From Symbiodinium sp. CCMP2592 (Eukaryota; Sar; Dinophyceae; Suessiales; Symbiodiniaceae): 64,000 nt of DNA. The stretch covers positions 297,001 to 361,000 of the forward strand of contig CAJNDT010006143.1 of the NCBI GenBank assembly GCA_905221615.1, read 5' to 3'. The notes below the pieces were generated by a model. That model saw only the letters and a list, made by a program, of their open reading frames with translations, ran no database searches and was not told the DNA's origin. The translations under genes were made by a program, and so were the position numbers. Numbering within the stretch: the stretch's first letter is position 1; the number at the start of each line of letters is the position of its first letter. Shown here in pieces: positions 43,574-55,924 of the stretch.

Positions 43574-44868
43574 ACGAAAAGGATCGCATCGCACTGATGG
43601 CTTATATAACTTATATAGTAAGGTCCGTAGCGATGTAGCCTTGCGATATGTCCTTCTACTCCATCCTCAGAGCAGACTCACAAGGGCCGAACCTCAAAGG
43701 TGTAGTTCTACAATCTGCAGCTCCGACATTTGAAGGGGTTCAGGTCTGAGGTTTTAAATCAACATCTATCAACGTTTGGCCCTCCAAGATTGCACAGGAT
43801 TCCTCAGCGCTGTTGTCATTGATGCCGACGGGCAGGTACGGCTGGCGAGAGCCAATGGCATCGGAATTTGTCGTCAAAGAAGGGGCAACTCCACTAGCCG
43901 TGGATGTGGTGGTGAATGGCCGCAGGCTGCGGTACCCTCTCGTCTTCGAAACTGCATAGACGCGCCACACTTCGATTATTCAGCTAGGCACCACATCCAA
44001 GATGCAAGACGCTCTCTTCACCGGCCATTGCCTGGAGCAGATTCTGGATCATCTCTCAGACGCTGCCGTTGGGCATGTGTAGGTTTGTGTTGAGTTGAGG
44101 CCACCTCTGGGAGCATACGGTGTAGCCATGTGTAGCCGCCGAGGATTGGCCATCTGCATCTTCCGTGCTGATGCAAAGACGGCCGTATCCCTTCTCTGCT
44201 TGCGGCGCAGATGCGACATGGGAACAATGCAAGCTTTAGCTCTCAGGTCCTTGCCTTGGTGGAGGAAGGCAGGGGGCGCAGGAAGGACATAAGATAAAAT
44301 TGAACGGCCACTCCTCATGGTGCACAGGCCCCATTGATGCGGAGGCTTCCTTGGATACTTGGATCAAAGTGACTGTGATTCCTTGCAAACAAAATTACAT
44401 GTGGTTTACGACTCACAACGCCCAAGACTCCGGGCTCCAAGGAAGCGATTGCATCCTGGAGCCAGCGAGCCGCCTCCCGAGCGCTGGACACATGGACATC
44501 GTGGCTCTAGCCACGTGACTTTCACATCGTGCAGAACTAGGAAGAACAAGGGACACAGTTCGGAGCTCGCTTAGCCTACTGTGCTCAAGCGAGCGACTAA
44601 TTGGTGTGAGCGGGAGACTTCATTCCGGCTTTTGAGGACTCGTGGCTCGCAGTTGAATCTAGAAGCGACGGCAGGATATTAGGCGAGCAGCCAGAACCAG
44701 GATCCTCAGGCTCCTTTCTGGATCAGACGACCGAAGACCCTTGTCGGGCATGTGTGCCGTGAAACTGTCTAACATATCCCACATGGAGCTCCGGAACACG
44801 CATCAACTGCAAGTCTAACCAAACGAACCTAGCATGGACAAGAGCCACGGCTAGCCAAAGATGTTTCA
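43574..44868. other. no supported gene
   Basis: No recognisable coding region. Minus-strand frames near 44.0-44.3 kb are open but featureless. Confidence 0.4.
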
Positions 44869-44956
44869 CGCCATACTACTACTACTACCACTCCTCCTCC
44901 TCCTCCTCCTACTACTACTACTACTATTATTATTATTACTACTACTACTACTAGTG

Positions 44957-45031
<75 letters not shown>

Positions 45032-45035
45032 GCCA
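44869..45035. repeat. ACT trinucleotide array
   Basis: (ACT)n with CTC and ATT interruptions. Poly-Leu and poly-Val/Ser ORFs on both strands are artefacts. Confidence 0.95.
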
Positions 45036-45549
45036 TGCCCCTTTGAGGTACCTGATGAAGATGATGACGTTGTAGTCTGCTTTTGCATCGAGGCGTCGTC
45101 CGGTGATGAGTAACCGCATGATGTTGTATCGTCGTGTTGTTTTCGTGTCCGTGAAGCTGATCAGGGACGGAAAAAGGGCGAACCGGTGTGCAACACGCCA
45201 TGGACAGCCCACTTACCCACTTTCCAATCCTTCCACCACCCACGGCTACTTTTGCTACTGCACTGAGCCTTTGACTGCCTTGCCTTTGTCACCTAATGCA
45301 CTGCTGCACTGCCCTTTCCTGTCCTTGCCTCCCTCTTTTCTTCTTCTGTCGCCTTGTCCTCTCTCTCTCTCTTCATTACCTCTCTCCCCTTGCACTGATT
45401 ATGGCCTGCGCTCTCTCACTTGATGTTTCACAAGCCCCGTGCACACGGCGCAATGGCTTTCTGCGATTCAGGCTTCCTGTCATACTGACCTGATGATGAC
45501 TTGCATGGACCGAACATGCAGAAACCCGCTGACCCGTGCAAAAGCCAAT

Positions 45550-46195
45550 GACGAGCGGCCCTGGACTGAAGTTGCTGCATCTCGGTGTGGTGCTGACATC
45601 GACAGTGACAGCTACAAACATGCTGCCGCCAATTTCAGGTAGCTTTCCAAACACGCAAGAAATAGGGCTGCGATGCAGCGACTCGATGCGGCCCTGGTCT
45701 GCAGTTGCCGCTTATATGCTATACCGCTTTCTGGGGACGAGCTGAGCTATGCGTCTCTACAGATTTCCGGGGGTCATAGAGCGCGGACAAACCGGTATGG
45801 AACACCGGTAGTGGGGACACATGACAAGCGTCCTCCCGGTCACCTTCCTACGTTCGGTTGACAGGTGACTCCATATTGTGACGATGGTTATCCTCTGTTT
45901 TGTAAAACTTTTCGAGCTGGGACCAAAAACACACACCGTACATTGTGGATGTCCTCCCCTGTGGTGGACGTGGGCCTGGTCTGCGGCCACGAATACAGTG
46001 GAAGCCATAGTAAGCCTGAAAATGGGAGCATCGCTGATATGGATACGGCCCTGGTCTGCAGTTGCCGTTACAGTGGAGGCCAGTTTCGCATGAACCGGGG
46101 GCACCGCCACTATCTATGGGCGCACTCTCACGGCAACGGCAGCTGAACGTGCGCCGATGGGGCAAAAAAGCGGCCCTGGACTGCAGATGCCGCCA
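45550..46195. repeat. dispersed GGCCCTGGTCTGCAGTTGCC repeats
   Basis: Five related copies at about 45557, 45690, 45969, 46045 and 46172, each G(C/G)GGCCTGG(T/A)CTG followed by CAGTTGCCG or a variant. Some are followed by AATACAGTGGA or TACAGTGGA. Spacing is uneven (about 130, 280, 75 and 130 bp). A minus-strand frame reads through them with a repeating TADQG/AADQA motif, so a decayed repeat protein cannot be excluded. Confidence 0.5.
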
Positions 46196-46851
46196 TTCTT
46201 GACTCGGGACAACACCAGCAACGATGCAAGATGACAGTACAGACATGGCAGCCTCGGTAAACGAGCAGAGAGCTGCCCCTTGCCATGCCACGATTGTGAC
46301 CATACCCTGCACAAAGCGAGATGTCTAGTTAGATTGTGAGGCCATGCCTGTATTTCGCAGATTGAGTCGGGGAATGGATGGATGTTTAGGCTATACTGGG
46401 GGGTAAGGACTGCTACGTACCTCTGACTCCTTCTGCAATTTGAAGTCCGACAGCGATGTGAATTCACGTGTGAACGTGCACAACCTTGCTGCCTTTCTTA
46501 TTAACTTAATTGATCGTTGATCGTCGACCACGACTGTGCATGGAAATTTGTAACTGTAGGTGCAAAAAACGAGTAGTGGAGAAGGTAGATGGTAGTTTGT
46601 ACTGCCCATGTCTGACATGGTAGGGAGCCTCTCTTGCGGATTATGGTTGCTGCGCATTTAGGGTTGTCATCTTGGGGAACGGCTCCTTACCGTGCTAGGG
46701 GTGAGTAGCCGTGTAGTGCCGGATCAAGTGCTGTCCCCTGTCCTCGTGGCCTTACCTTCTGTTCCGCCGTTTTCTGAGAGGGGATGCACTTGTGACTTGT
46801 TGACCTTTAAGTCCCCACGGAGCTGTCATTGGCGTGCCATGTGGGTGACAA

Positions 46852-47225
<374 letters not shown>

Positions 47226-48111
47226 GCTCTCTCTGGTCGCGACGGAGTGCACCTGGCGTCCGGCAGGCTCAACCGCTGCATTCAGCAACACCATAAGTTT
47301 TTATGGTCCGAAGAAAAAGGCACCGCCCCGAGGGGCCCAGCATGCCGTATGACCCGAGCCGAAGCTCTAGCAGTCAAGATAACATTAACAGTTGGCAAGC
47401 GCATACTGTACAGAGCAAACCAACAGCCCGTTTCATCAGCATCTTTGAATAATCACTGGATGACCTTAGCAACTCAGGAATCCCAGGAAGGATACTGGTA
47501 CTGCTGGCTGCTACTGCGACTGCTACCACCACTACTACTGCTACTACTGCTACTACTACTACCTGCTTTCATGAAATGGTGCCCTGTTGGCAATTGGGGC
47601 CGCGACAGCAGTAGTGCTGATGATGCCGAGTACCATTGCGATCATCCCGGCGACGACGACCAAAACGACGGTGTTCATCATGGTGCGGTAATGGAAACTG
47701 TCGTGCTTATGCAGTAACTAACAGGGTGTTGATGACGCAGCGATGATGCCGACCATGATGGTGGCAAGATTCAGGTGGAAGTCAAGTTGAGCCGGATTGG
47801 CGCATGCCTCAGGGAAGGACAGGCACCGACGGCACCGGTTTTGGTGCCTTCGGTTTGTTGGCCACTGTGCTGCAGGCCTCTCCATCATCGAAGCCGGGCG
47901 GGATCCCGAAGAGCTAGGCACTGAGAAGCACGTGACTTTGGAGCAGTCATGCTTGGACCAGCTTGTTTGGCACACCAAGTTGCATGAGAGCAGCATGCCT
48001 GCGATGGGTTTTTCAACGCTTTATCAATCGGCGATTGATAATGCGATTCGCATTTGCAGGCTTAAGCTCCACTGCCCGCTAGCTGCAGCAGTGGTGCGCT
48101 GCACATCCAAC

Positions 48112-49978
48112 ATGGACAAGAGGCAGAAGACGGAGGCAGAGGATCACTCGGGTCATGGGCATAGTCACGGCTACGGTGATGTTCGTCGATCCGGTGGACG
48201 GCTGCCGGTCACAGTCCTCACGGGCTACCTGGGAGCAGGAAAGACCACGTTGTTGAACTACATCTTGAGAGTGCAGCACGACAAGAAGCTCGCCGTGATC
48301 GAGAACGAGGACTCGGGGATCATTTGCTTCAATTAACTAGTTGAATTAAACCCAAGTCGGCCTCCAACTTTGCCTAAAGTTTTAAAGTGGCTAAAGGCCC
48401 CAAGCCCACAGCTGCACCTGGACATTCGATTCTCGATTTCCCCCCAGATTGGCGAAGTCAGCATCGACGACGCACTCGTCGATCAGAAGCAAGTGGAAAT
48501 GGCACAGGAGCTTGTGCTGTTGGATAATGGTTGCGTCTGCTGCACAGTGCGCGGGGATTTGATTGCGTCTTTACACAAGATTGGTGAGAAATACGCTACT
48601 GGCGGAGCTCATCTCGACGGCGTGCTCATTGAGCTTACTGGGATGGCTGATCCGGCACCGGTGGTTCAGACGTTCATCGTGGACCCGCAGGTGCAGAGGC
48701 AATTCTACGTGGACAACGTGGTGACCTTGGTGGATGCCAAGCATGCCATCGACAAGCTAGACGAGAGCAAAGGCGACCCAGAAAAGGGCACTGCCTGTGC
48801 GCAGATTGCATTTTCGAGCACTGTCCTGCTGAACAAGCAACTTGGCCGAAACGATGCTGGTACCATGTGCAGATGCCCTGCAGTGTCGGGTTGTTAAATT
48901 TTAAGGCCCTCCCGTAATGCAGAGTAGCCTTGAGTGTCGGAGTGCCCGCCCCGACTTTCTGGATCGTCCACCCCAGCAGTACTAGGCCCCAAGTGCTCAC
49001 ATCCCGGAAGTTTTTGCAGAGCATCCATCCAGCAGGGTATGCTTAGCAGAGTCTACTTGGAGTGCCCACCACAAGACCACCCTCCAAGTATGCTGCCGTG
49101 AACCCTACACAGTTAAGTACCCAGTACAGAATGCTGCCCCGGCAGCTGTTGTTTTCGCCTGGGGCATGTTCGAGTTGGAAGCGAATATGTTGATTTTGCA
49201 TTCGTGTCGACATTTCTTGGAGACTGCGAGCCAGTGCATGCAGAGTCGAAGCACGTAATTCAGAGAGTTTGGGTCCAGGATTGATCTGGTGGATGATGCA
49301 CACCTGAAGAAGGTGGAGGCGCGCATTAAGGAGCTTAACGGCGCAGCCGAGATTCTCAGGTGCCAGCAATCGCAGGCTCCAATGGACAAGCTGTTTAACG
49401 TCGGCGCCTTCAATTTGGAGAGGGTGCTGGACGAGCAGTACATGGATGAATCGGAGTTCCGGCAGTTCTACAAGCCTAAGATGGACCGTTCTGTCTCAAA
49501 CGTTGGCATTCGCTGTGAAGGAGCCGTGCAGATGTTCGCCATCCAGCGATTTTTGGACCAGTACCTAGGGCAAGAGGAAACAGCGAAGGATTTCCTGCGT
49601 GTCAAGGCAGTTTTGAACATCGCCGGCAGTGACAAAAAGTTTGTGCTACAGTGTGTTCATATGCTCCGAAATCAGGGCTTTACCAAGCCATGGGGCCCGG
49701 GAGAAAAGCGTGAGAATAAAATCATCTTCATTGGCCGTAGCATGCAGCCACGGCGGCCGGAGCTCAATGAAGGCTTCCAGGCTTGCTTAGTGACCAAGCC
49801 CTTACGCTTCCCAGTGGGCACGCCAATCCGGGCCAAGACAGGTGCAGGTCCCCATGACTGGGAGCCTGGCGTGGTGCTGGCACAGTGGGATGAATGCAAC
49901 GCGTACCGCTTGCAGTTGCGGAGTGGCGACCAAGTCCATGCGCCCATGGACATGGATTGCTTCGTGATGAAGGCCTGA
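48112..49978 (+). CDS. CobW/COG0523 GTPase, three exons
   Basis: G3E P-loop GTPase thought to load or traffic metals (zinc or cobalt) into client proteins. Exons 48112-48309, 48448-48836 and 49279-49978 join into 428 residues. Seen: His-rich N-terminus HSGHGHSHG (residues 12-20), Walker A GYLGAGKT (38-45), '[17 protein letters not shown]' switch region, the metal-binding CVCC (95-98) in the family block [20 protein letters not shown], and NKID (195-198) for guanine. A CobW C-terminal domain follows ([17 protein letters not shown]). The last ~65 residues ([11 protein letters not shown]..., [28 protein letters not shown]) lie beyond the usual CobW end and resemble a module I recall at the ends of many dinoflagellate proteins. 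The start is the first in-frame ATG before the His-rich stretch. All joins are phase-consistent. Confidence 0.92.
48310..48447 (+). other. GA-AG intron 1 of the CobW gene
   Basis: 138 bp. Donor AACGAG|GACTC, acceptor CCCCCAG|ATTGG, phase 0. The join gives [13 protein letters not shown], the conserved block, so the GA donor is well supported by family alignment. Confidence 0.85.
48837..49278 (+). other. GC-AG intron 2 of the CobW gene
   Basis: 442 bp. Donor AACAA|GCAAC, acceptor GTCCAG|GATTG, phase 2. The join gives LLNKIDLVDD, the expected G4 guanine motif. Confidence 0.85.
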
Positions 49979-51600
49979 GCCCGAGACCAGCCCATGGCCA
50001 CCAAAAAGCGTGGCCAAAGGAGGCAGTAGCTCTGCAAACACATGGCGGTAATTTTCGCGGCCACCAGCTGAACTGGCTGCGGCTGGCTGCATTGCTAGAG
50101 GGGTGGAGGTTTCCAGATCTGCTTGTTCCGTGCAGCATGATCTTTTTCGTACTGGTGTGCTTTAGAAAACAGAAGCTTGGCGTTGATATTCCAGGAACCA
50201 ACCAATTTTGTTTTTTCCTTACATCGGCAGTGGGTCGCTGAGGTTGTTGTACTTGCAAATGGAGTTGATTCGGTTCGAGCTTCGACGAGGCCTGTCGCGC
50301 TCTTTCGGTGACGTAGCTTGCAGCCCGCACATCTGCGCACAAGGTTCTGGAGAACCGCAACAGATGCGCCTCTCCGTAGCCTCGGCGCAGGCGCAGTGCG
50401 GTGTCCAGTTGAGTGGCTGCAGCATTCGCAGATACAGGACTCGGCAGAAAGGAGAGCTGTGCTTTTCAGCCAGGTGGACTGCCAATTGCCAGAGCGTGCG
50501 GATGGCTGTGGCCCCAGAACGGTTTGATATGGTTCCAATTAAATACTTTGCATTTCCGAATCTAGTGTGCTAGAAACACAGTTCCGCAAGGCCGAGATGT
50601 TCGCGTGACGCCCAGTTGCTGGCAGATGTTTGCGACATGGGACGCTGTTGTTACGGGAAAGGGCACGTACACACGTACCTAGATTGCCCCGCTGCGAGCA
50701 GCTGACAGGTATCAAATCTGAGTGAAGTCCAGAACCTCATTGAGCATGCATGTCACCGCACGTCGTTCAAGTGGACACAGGTGTCTCAGGACACAAAAAC
50801 ACCCGTCGTCCTTACGACAATGTGGCACCGCAGTGGAGCCGCAAAGCCTAGTATTCGAAAGTGTCAAGGGAATTACCCTGCAATGCGGGCTTCGTCCTTG
50901 CTAGATTTGCTAGGTAGGAGGGAAAAGAAATCCTGCGCACCTGTCGCTTTCAGGGGTAGATGTTCGACCTTTCACGCTAGCAGTCTCGACTCTAGACTCT
51001 ATATAGACTCTAGACTCTAGACCGTGTCAGTGAAGCACGTCCGCAATGCCAAGATCACCACACCCGGCGAATCCGAATCGACTCGGGCCCATCAAGCTGA
51101 GCAATTCGCAAGTGGATCCGACGTAGCGTCCCACAGCACATTCCGAAGAGTTGGTTTTTGACATACATGCTTGCAAAATGCCCGTGGGTATTTCGTGCCG
51201 ATGAAATGCACCGAGTAAATTTGCAGAAGCACCTGTTCAGCCCCTCCGAAAACTTGGCCATGCAGGGATCTCGAGGGCATCAACTAGCCACATGTAGCCA
51301 GAGCGGCAAAGCACGGACCTCGGTCGCTGGCATGAGGCCGTGACAGTAGCCTTGGCACCTTGCGAAGTTCGCCTCCTGCACCGTGGCAGCAGAAGGTTGA
51401 CACGAGTATACCTGTGTTGCCTAAGCCCCTGACTTGTTCCGCAAGTCGGTCGACTGAGGCAGTGATTTTTGCCGCTCGTGGCGAGGAAGGCATCGTGGTG
51501 CAGAGTTTCGTCGTCGCCTTGTGTTGAATGCGATCCTTGAGGCCGAGCGTTGTTGAGCCGGGCACCAAGTGATCAGTGCATGCTAGGGTTCCAGCAAGAC
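49979..51600. other. no supported gene
   Basis: 3' flank of the CobW gene and intergenic DNA. Minus-strand frames antisense to the CobW 3' end are open but featureless. A CTAGACT palindrome lies at 50985-51023. Confidence 0.4.
50985..51023. repeat. CTAGACT tandem/palindrome
   Basis: GACTCTAGACTC units repeat around a central TCTATATAGA, making an imperfect palindrome of about 38 bp. Confidence 0.6.
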
Positions 51601-51720
51601 GGGTGAGGTGGCCTGTGTCATGTTGGTCTCAAGTGCATCATCCGCGACAAAGCATATTGTAGCAAGACATGCAACAAGCCAAAATGGCTCTCGGCTCAGC
51701 AGCACCGATCGGAAGCTTCG

Positions 51721-52023
51721 TTGGCTAACAAATCTTGCATTCTGGCTGAAGCTCAGCTCATGCGCTGCAATGCATCGTGTTGGCTGTCACCTGACCGCAT
51801 GCTGGCATGCCGCAGCTTGAAAGCTTGGGCTCGAAGTTTGCTGTTGCCGGCCTTGGCTCTTGAAATGTTGTGCTCGTTTGCCTTGCTCTTGGCTGGCTAT
51901 GGGTTGTTGCCTGGGGCCGTGAGAGCGGACAAGTGTAGTGAAATGACTACGTGCGATTCTTGCCTCGCGGCTGCTTCCGGGTGCTTCGGCTGGTGCCATG
52001 ACTTGATGGCGAAACAGTCTTGA
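51721..52023 (+). CDS. secreted protein N-terminus with PSI-like Cys motif
   Basis: The frame carries a hydrophobic signal-like stretch (SLLLPALALEMLCSFALLLAG) followed by CSEMTTCDSCLAAASGCFGW and C, the spacing of a PSI (plexin-semaphorin-integrin) Cys motif seen in extracellular proteins. Start choice is uncertain because the frame is open upstream. Probably exon 1 of the + strand gene whose exon-like pieces continue to about 57.5 kb. Confidence 0.45.
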   Translation: MANKSCILAEAQLMRCNASCWLSPDRMLACRSLKAWARSLLLPALALEMLCSFALLLAGYGLLPGAVRADKCSEMTTCDSCLAAASGCFGWCHDLMAKQS

Positions 52024-52633
52024 TTGTCGCATCACCTTCTGAGGTTTTGTGGGTCAGCATCGCCACGCAGTTGCGAAAGCTTGCGCAGCCCAGGTTTGGA
52101 GACAGTTGCTGCTCGCAAGAGACTTGTCTGGAAGCCGCACAAGGCCAACGCGCCGAGCGGTGAATCAATTGGTGAGGTGATTCTGTCCGTAGGTGTGCCT
52201 GGAAGGTGACCGCGAATTCTGGACATCATGTCCGAAGTGGCAGCAGCACGTGGACTGAGCTGTGAGCGTTTGTATCGCATGGGGCACGGCCAAGAGTCAA
52301 CATAATGTCAACATGCATGCCCGCATCCCCCATTGTGCATGCCGCAGGAGCTGTCAAAGGTTTGCTCCAACGTGCCGGCAAACGACAGCTGCGCTTGCAT
52401 CAAGGCCTTGTCAGAATGCCGCTTGATTGGTCAATATGCTGTGCACCTGTGCTGGTGTTGGTAGGCAGGTTGCGTTGCTCAAGAAATCACGGCGCGTGCC
52501 TGAGCTCACCGATTCTGACGAAACCAATGAGAGACTTGTTGATACCCCCTGGTGATTCGTTTCATTATTTTCACTTTTAAACATACAAGTAGTAACGGAA
52601 ACCTTCGCCGTCCTGGCACTGTCACCGGGCCTC

Positions 52634-53146
52634 GTGACCTTGCAGCTTGCTTGCTGGAATGCGTTTTTCGCGTGTTCCTGCTGCCCCCGGTTTCCCCACA
52701 TGCCGGTGCGTAGGGCATCGAGGCTGCCAGCGGTTTTGTTATGCAGTGGGTATGTGGAAACCGGCAGCTTTTGCGATAATAAGACCTCGTCTTGGGCCAC
52801 TCGTGCACAGGGGGCTCACGTGCTTAGCGCTCTGACAACATCTACCTTAACATTCGACGCTGACAAGCCTGCAAGTACGGAATTGAAACGACTCCACCTG
52901 TTTTTCGATGCCATGTTGAATGCGGGCGCACTCTCACGCCGCTGCAGTGGAAAGGTTGAAGGGTTAATGCTAAGCTGGACTCAGGCTGGATTGACGGCAT
53001 GCTTCGCCAGCTATCAACCTGCAGCCGGCAACCAGCTTTTCCCCAGCGACGTCAACTGTGGGCAGGTGGATTGTGAAATCTATCGTCACTATATAGTCAA
53101 CTGCTCAAGCGCGTCGGCACATCACCTGCCTGAAGGCGGAAAGTGA
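52634..53146 (+). CDS. exon-like frame, Cys-containing
   Basis: A 170-codon frame to TGA. The stretch from about 52.84 kb reads STLTFDADKPASTELKRLHL then FFDAMLNAGALSRRCSGKVE, and ends with NCGQVDCEIYRHYIVNCSS. Cys spacing fits an extracellular protein. Likely continues the gene starting near 51.7 kb. Confidence 0.38.
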   Translation: MTLQLACWNAFFACSCCPRFPHMPVRRASRLPAVLLCSGYVETGSFCDNKTSSWATRAQGAHVLSALTTSTLTFDADKPASTELKRLHLFFDAMLNAGALSRRCSGKVEGLMLSWTQAGLTACFASYQPAAGNQLFPSDVNCGQVDCEIYRHYIVNCSSASAHHLPEGGK

Positions 53147-53957
53147 AGCCGGACCCTAAGGGACATGAGAATGTGTAGCTCTGTGAGCAATCTCGGAGCA
53201 AGCATCAGCACCGAGGAACTGGGAACAATCATTGCTGCCGCAACCACGGCTTATGCCTCAGACACTTTACAGGCCTCGCAGATGCGATGGGAAGATTAAT
53301 AATAGTTCTGAGGCTATTTGACAGAGAACATCGTAGATGTGCAGAAGGACGGCAGACCGTTCGGGGGGCACTCCCTCTTTCAACCCGAATCTCAAGACCT
53401 GACAGGGTCAAGCTGCTTGGACTATTGTTGTAAATGTTCGTGCCGTCTAACTCTTAGCAAGAACCCAACCATCGTGAATCTCAGTGCCGTTGCTGTAGTA
53501 CTCTTTTCGGCATGTTTCTCCTCGGACTCATCGTGTGAATTTGTTCTCGTTCCTTGTCTTGCCGCAAGCGTTGCTGGTTTTGGCACATCTCGGCCAACTT
53601 CGCAAGCCCAAGTAAATCCGCAAAGCAGCGCATGATGCCGTCATAGTACGTTGTCGGGCTTCAAGTGGTGTGGTAGCGTTTAGGGAACCAGCTGAGTGCA
53701 ACCTACGGCAATGTCAAGTCACCTAAATGTCAGCGCCTCGCAAGTCTCAACACCAGGGCATATAGTCAGAAGCCACGCGCGCTCTGCGCAAATCTGGGCA
53801 TTTGGCATGTGACTATATGTTCAATAGAAGTCGGAACACGACAATCCATTTGCAGTGTCCTTGCGTTGGGAGCCTGTGGAAAATCGACACTACTCCTAAG
53901 ACCCCCGCAGAGAAGAAGCCTTTAGCATGCCAGCACATGTAAGGGAGTTAAATTGAT

Positions 53958-54140
53958 GTGATGGAACGGTTCTCGAGCAGAGCCTCTGGATTAGGACTTG
54001 GAATCGCGGCGATCCAGTGCAGCGCGATGCCAGACGCGCCAGAGTTGAACTGCGGTGGAACCGAGGAGACGGAGATAAGAGACAACTTCTCCATGAACAT
54101 GTGTTTTTGCACGCCGGAGAAGTGCGGTGAGAGACTTTAG
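53958..54140 (+). CDS. small Cys-rich exon-like frame
   Basis: Reads DAPELNCGGTEETEIRDNFS then MNMCFCTPEKCGER before TAG. Cys-rich, consistent with the secreted protein suggested upstream. No family recognised. Confidence 0.3.
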   Translation: MMERFSSRASGLGLGIAAIQCSAMPDAPELNCGGTEETEIRDNFSMNMCFCTPEKCGERL

Positions 54141-54929
54141 AAGATTAATAGAGGAACGCATGGATAAGTTCCTATGGTGCTGGTTCCTTGACGCCAGCCG
54201 ATCCTTGCAAGATAGGGGACTTTCAGCAGATTTGAGTTGCAGGAGTGTTCCTCTTGTGAGCCGGCTACCATGCCTGCAATCCCTATGTGGCACCGTAGCT
54301 GCCGACTGAGGCCACTGAAACTGCACAGAGGCTGTGCGGCAAAAACTTTGAATCTCGTAGACCGCAGCCAAAAAGTACGATGCCAGTCCATCATGATCTT
54401 GTTCTCCGCACGGCCTGAATGGATGCATTGGTCGGACCTGTGAGAAGAATGTTAGCCACACTGACACGTCCTCACTCAGAGACAGTGACTCGAGCTTTCC
54501 GAGATGCGTCGAATTCAACAAAAGTTGGGCTGGGCAGTTGTGGTCAGTTGCACTGAGCAAGGTCCGCGTTGGCCGTGTCTTTGAAGATTGCTTTTGCCTG
54601 ATTGTAGAAAGCTCAGCGCTGACTGAGGTTTGGAAGTTCACCAGGACACAACTTCGACCAAGGATTTGGCACGCCGAGAGAGCTTTGCAGAGAGATCATA
54701 TTGACATGCCCAAGTATTGCGGTGATTTCCGACTCTTTCGTCCGTCCCTGTGGCATCTTTCGGCTCGTGCGAGATGTGTCTAGACGTGACTTCTTGATGC
54801 GACTGCGCCGATCGACGGTGCATTGATAGACTTTGCAGGTTTCACTTTGAACGGTCCATGCTGTTCAGAAAAAGCTAAGAGCCCGCTGTTGCCTAGATTT
54901 GCTTTCCCCAATGTCAATGTTTATGGCGC

Positions 54930-55103
54930 ATGGCGGACGACCGCGCTCGCTTTGCGGTCATCACAAACTTCGATGCGGACTACGAAGTCGGTTTCCAGTG
55001 CGCACTTGTGCTGCACCATGTGGACATAGGTGGATATATCCTAACAGTCACATGGATTACAAGATGCCAGAAACGTGTTCATGAACAACTCAGGCCGCCG
55101 TAA
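54930..55103 (+). CDS. exon-like frame, folded domain
   Basis: ATG frame of 57 codons to TAA: MADDRARFAVITNFDADYEV then GFQCALVLHHVDIGGYILTV. Strong protein-like text. Function unknown. The ATG need not be a start. Confidence 0.4.
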   Translation: MADDRARFAVITNFDADYEVGFQCALVLHHVDIGGYILTVTWITRCQKRVHEQLRPP

Positions 55104-55202
55104 ACGATCAATACTGCAGACGATGGCGGCACAGGTTTTTGCCTTGCGTCCTGTCGCGCGAAGAGATGCAGATGGTTTGCGAGGGACGCCATTTCGCATG
55201 GG

Positions 55203-55302
55203 CGAAAGTTGCGCCTCGGCCATGCAGCACTGGAACCGTATGTGGACAAAAGCGACAAGTACTTGCAGCCAATTGGAACGTATACTGCATACTACGGCCC
55301 AG
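55203..55302 (+). CDS. exon with strong donor
   Basis: Reads LRLGHAALEPYVDKSDKYLQ then PIGTYTAYYGP and ends at an excellent donor, GGCCCAG|GTAAGC. Part of the same + strand gene; family unknown. Confidence 0.45.
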
Positions 55303-55499
55303 GTAAGCTCCTCCATTCATCGGAGGATTTTCGGTGGGGGTAAGTAATTTCCGTTCGGGTTTCGGGCAAGCACAAACCCCTGTCTGCTTTCTGGTTACAC
55401 GGTGGTCGCAGACGCCTTTCAAAGCATGTCTGTAGGTCAGAACTATCCAAGTTTGGCATCCGTGAGTCTTTGTAACCTCAATATGGCCTCGTCTCGGCA

Positions 55500-55643
55500 A
55501 AGGCGCTGTTGAGATATCTCTTCAATCCGCACTCCTGCACTACTGGCACCCGGCAGATTTTCGGAAGCTGGATAGGTGGCGACGAGGTGCTGCCCATGTG
55601 GGTTGCGAAGTGTCTCAGGGCGACAATTACCCTCGACAGCTGA
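55500..55643 (+). CDS. exon-like frame, unknown
   Basis: Reads KALLRYLFNPHSCTTGTRQI then FGSWIGGDEVLPMWVAKCLR to TGA. A second + frame overlapping it (VEISLQSALLHYWHPADFRK) also looks good, so frame choice is uncertain. Confidence 0.35.
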   Translation, partial: KALLRYLFNPHSCTTGTRQIFGSWIGGDEVLPMWVAKCLRATITLDS

Positions 55644-55924
55644 GATGTGCACCCGTCAATGCAGGCACGCCGCGCTCTGTTCAAAGGCGTGGATTACATA
55701 GACTCTTGACTGCCGGATTGTGCAAAGCTTTTGGGGGAATATGAGAGGATGTCTCGAAACCCTGGTTGCACGGATGCACTGCAAGGTGTGGATGGATGGC
55801 GATGCCATGGTCTTAGACCATTCGCAGCAGCTAGATGCTTTTGTTGCCGGCAAATTTCGGAGGATCGAGATCTCATGTCTTGTCCAGTGTGCCCGAGAGG
55901 GGGATAGCCTTGCGCAGGAAAGAC

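Noticed and set aside
49672-50538. Minus-strand ORFs of 130-198 codons over the CobW 3' end
   Set aside because: Antisense shadows of a well-supported exon and its flank; no motifs.
51670-51695. Similarity to the dinoflagellate spliced-leader (GCCAAAATGGCT core)
   Set aside because: The core is self-complementary and the diagnostic 5' CCGTAGCC and 3' CTCAAG parts do not match; no donor follows.
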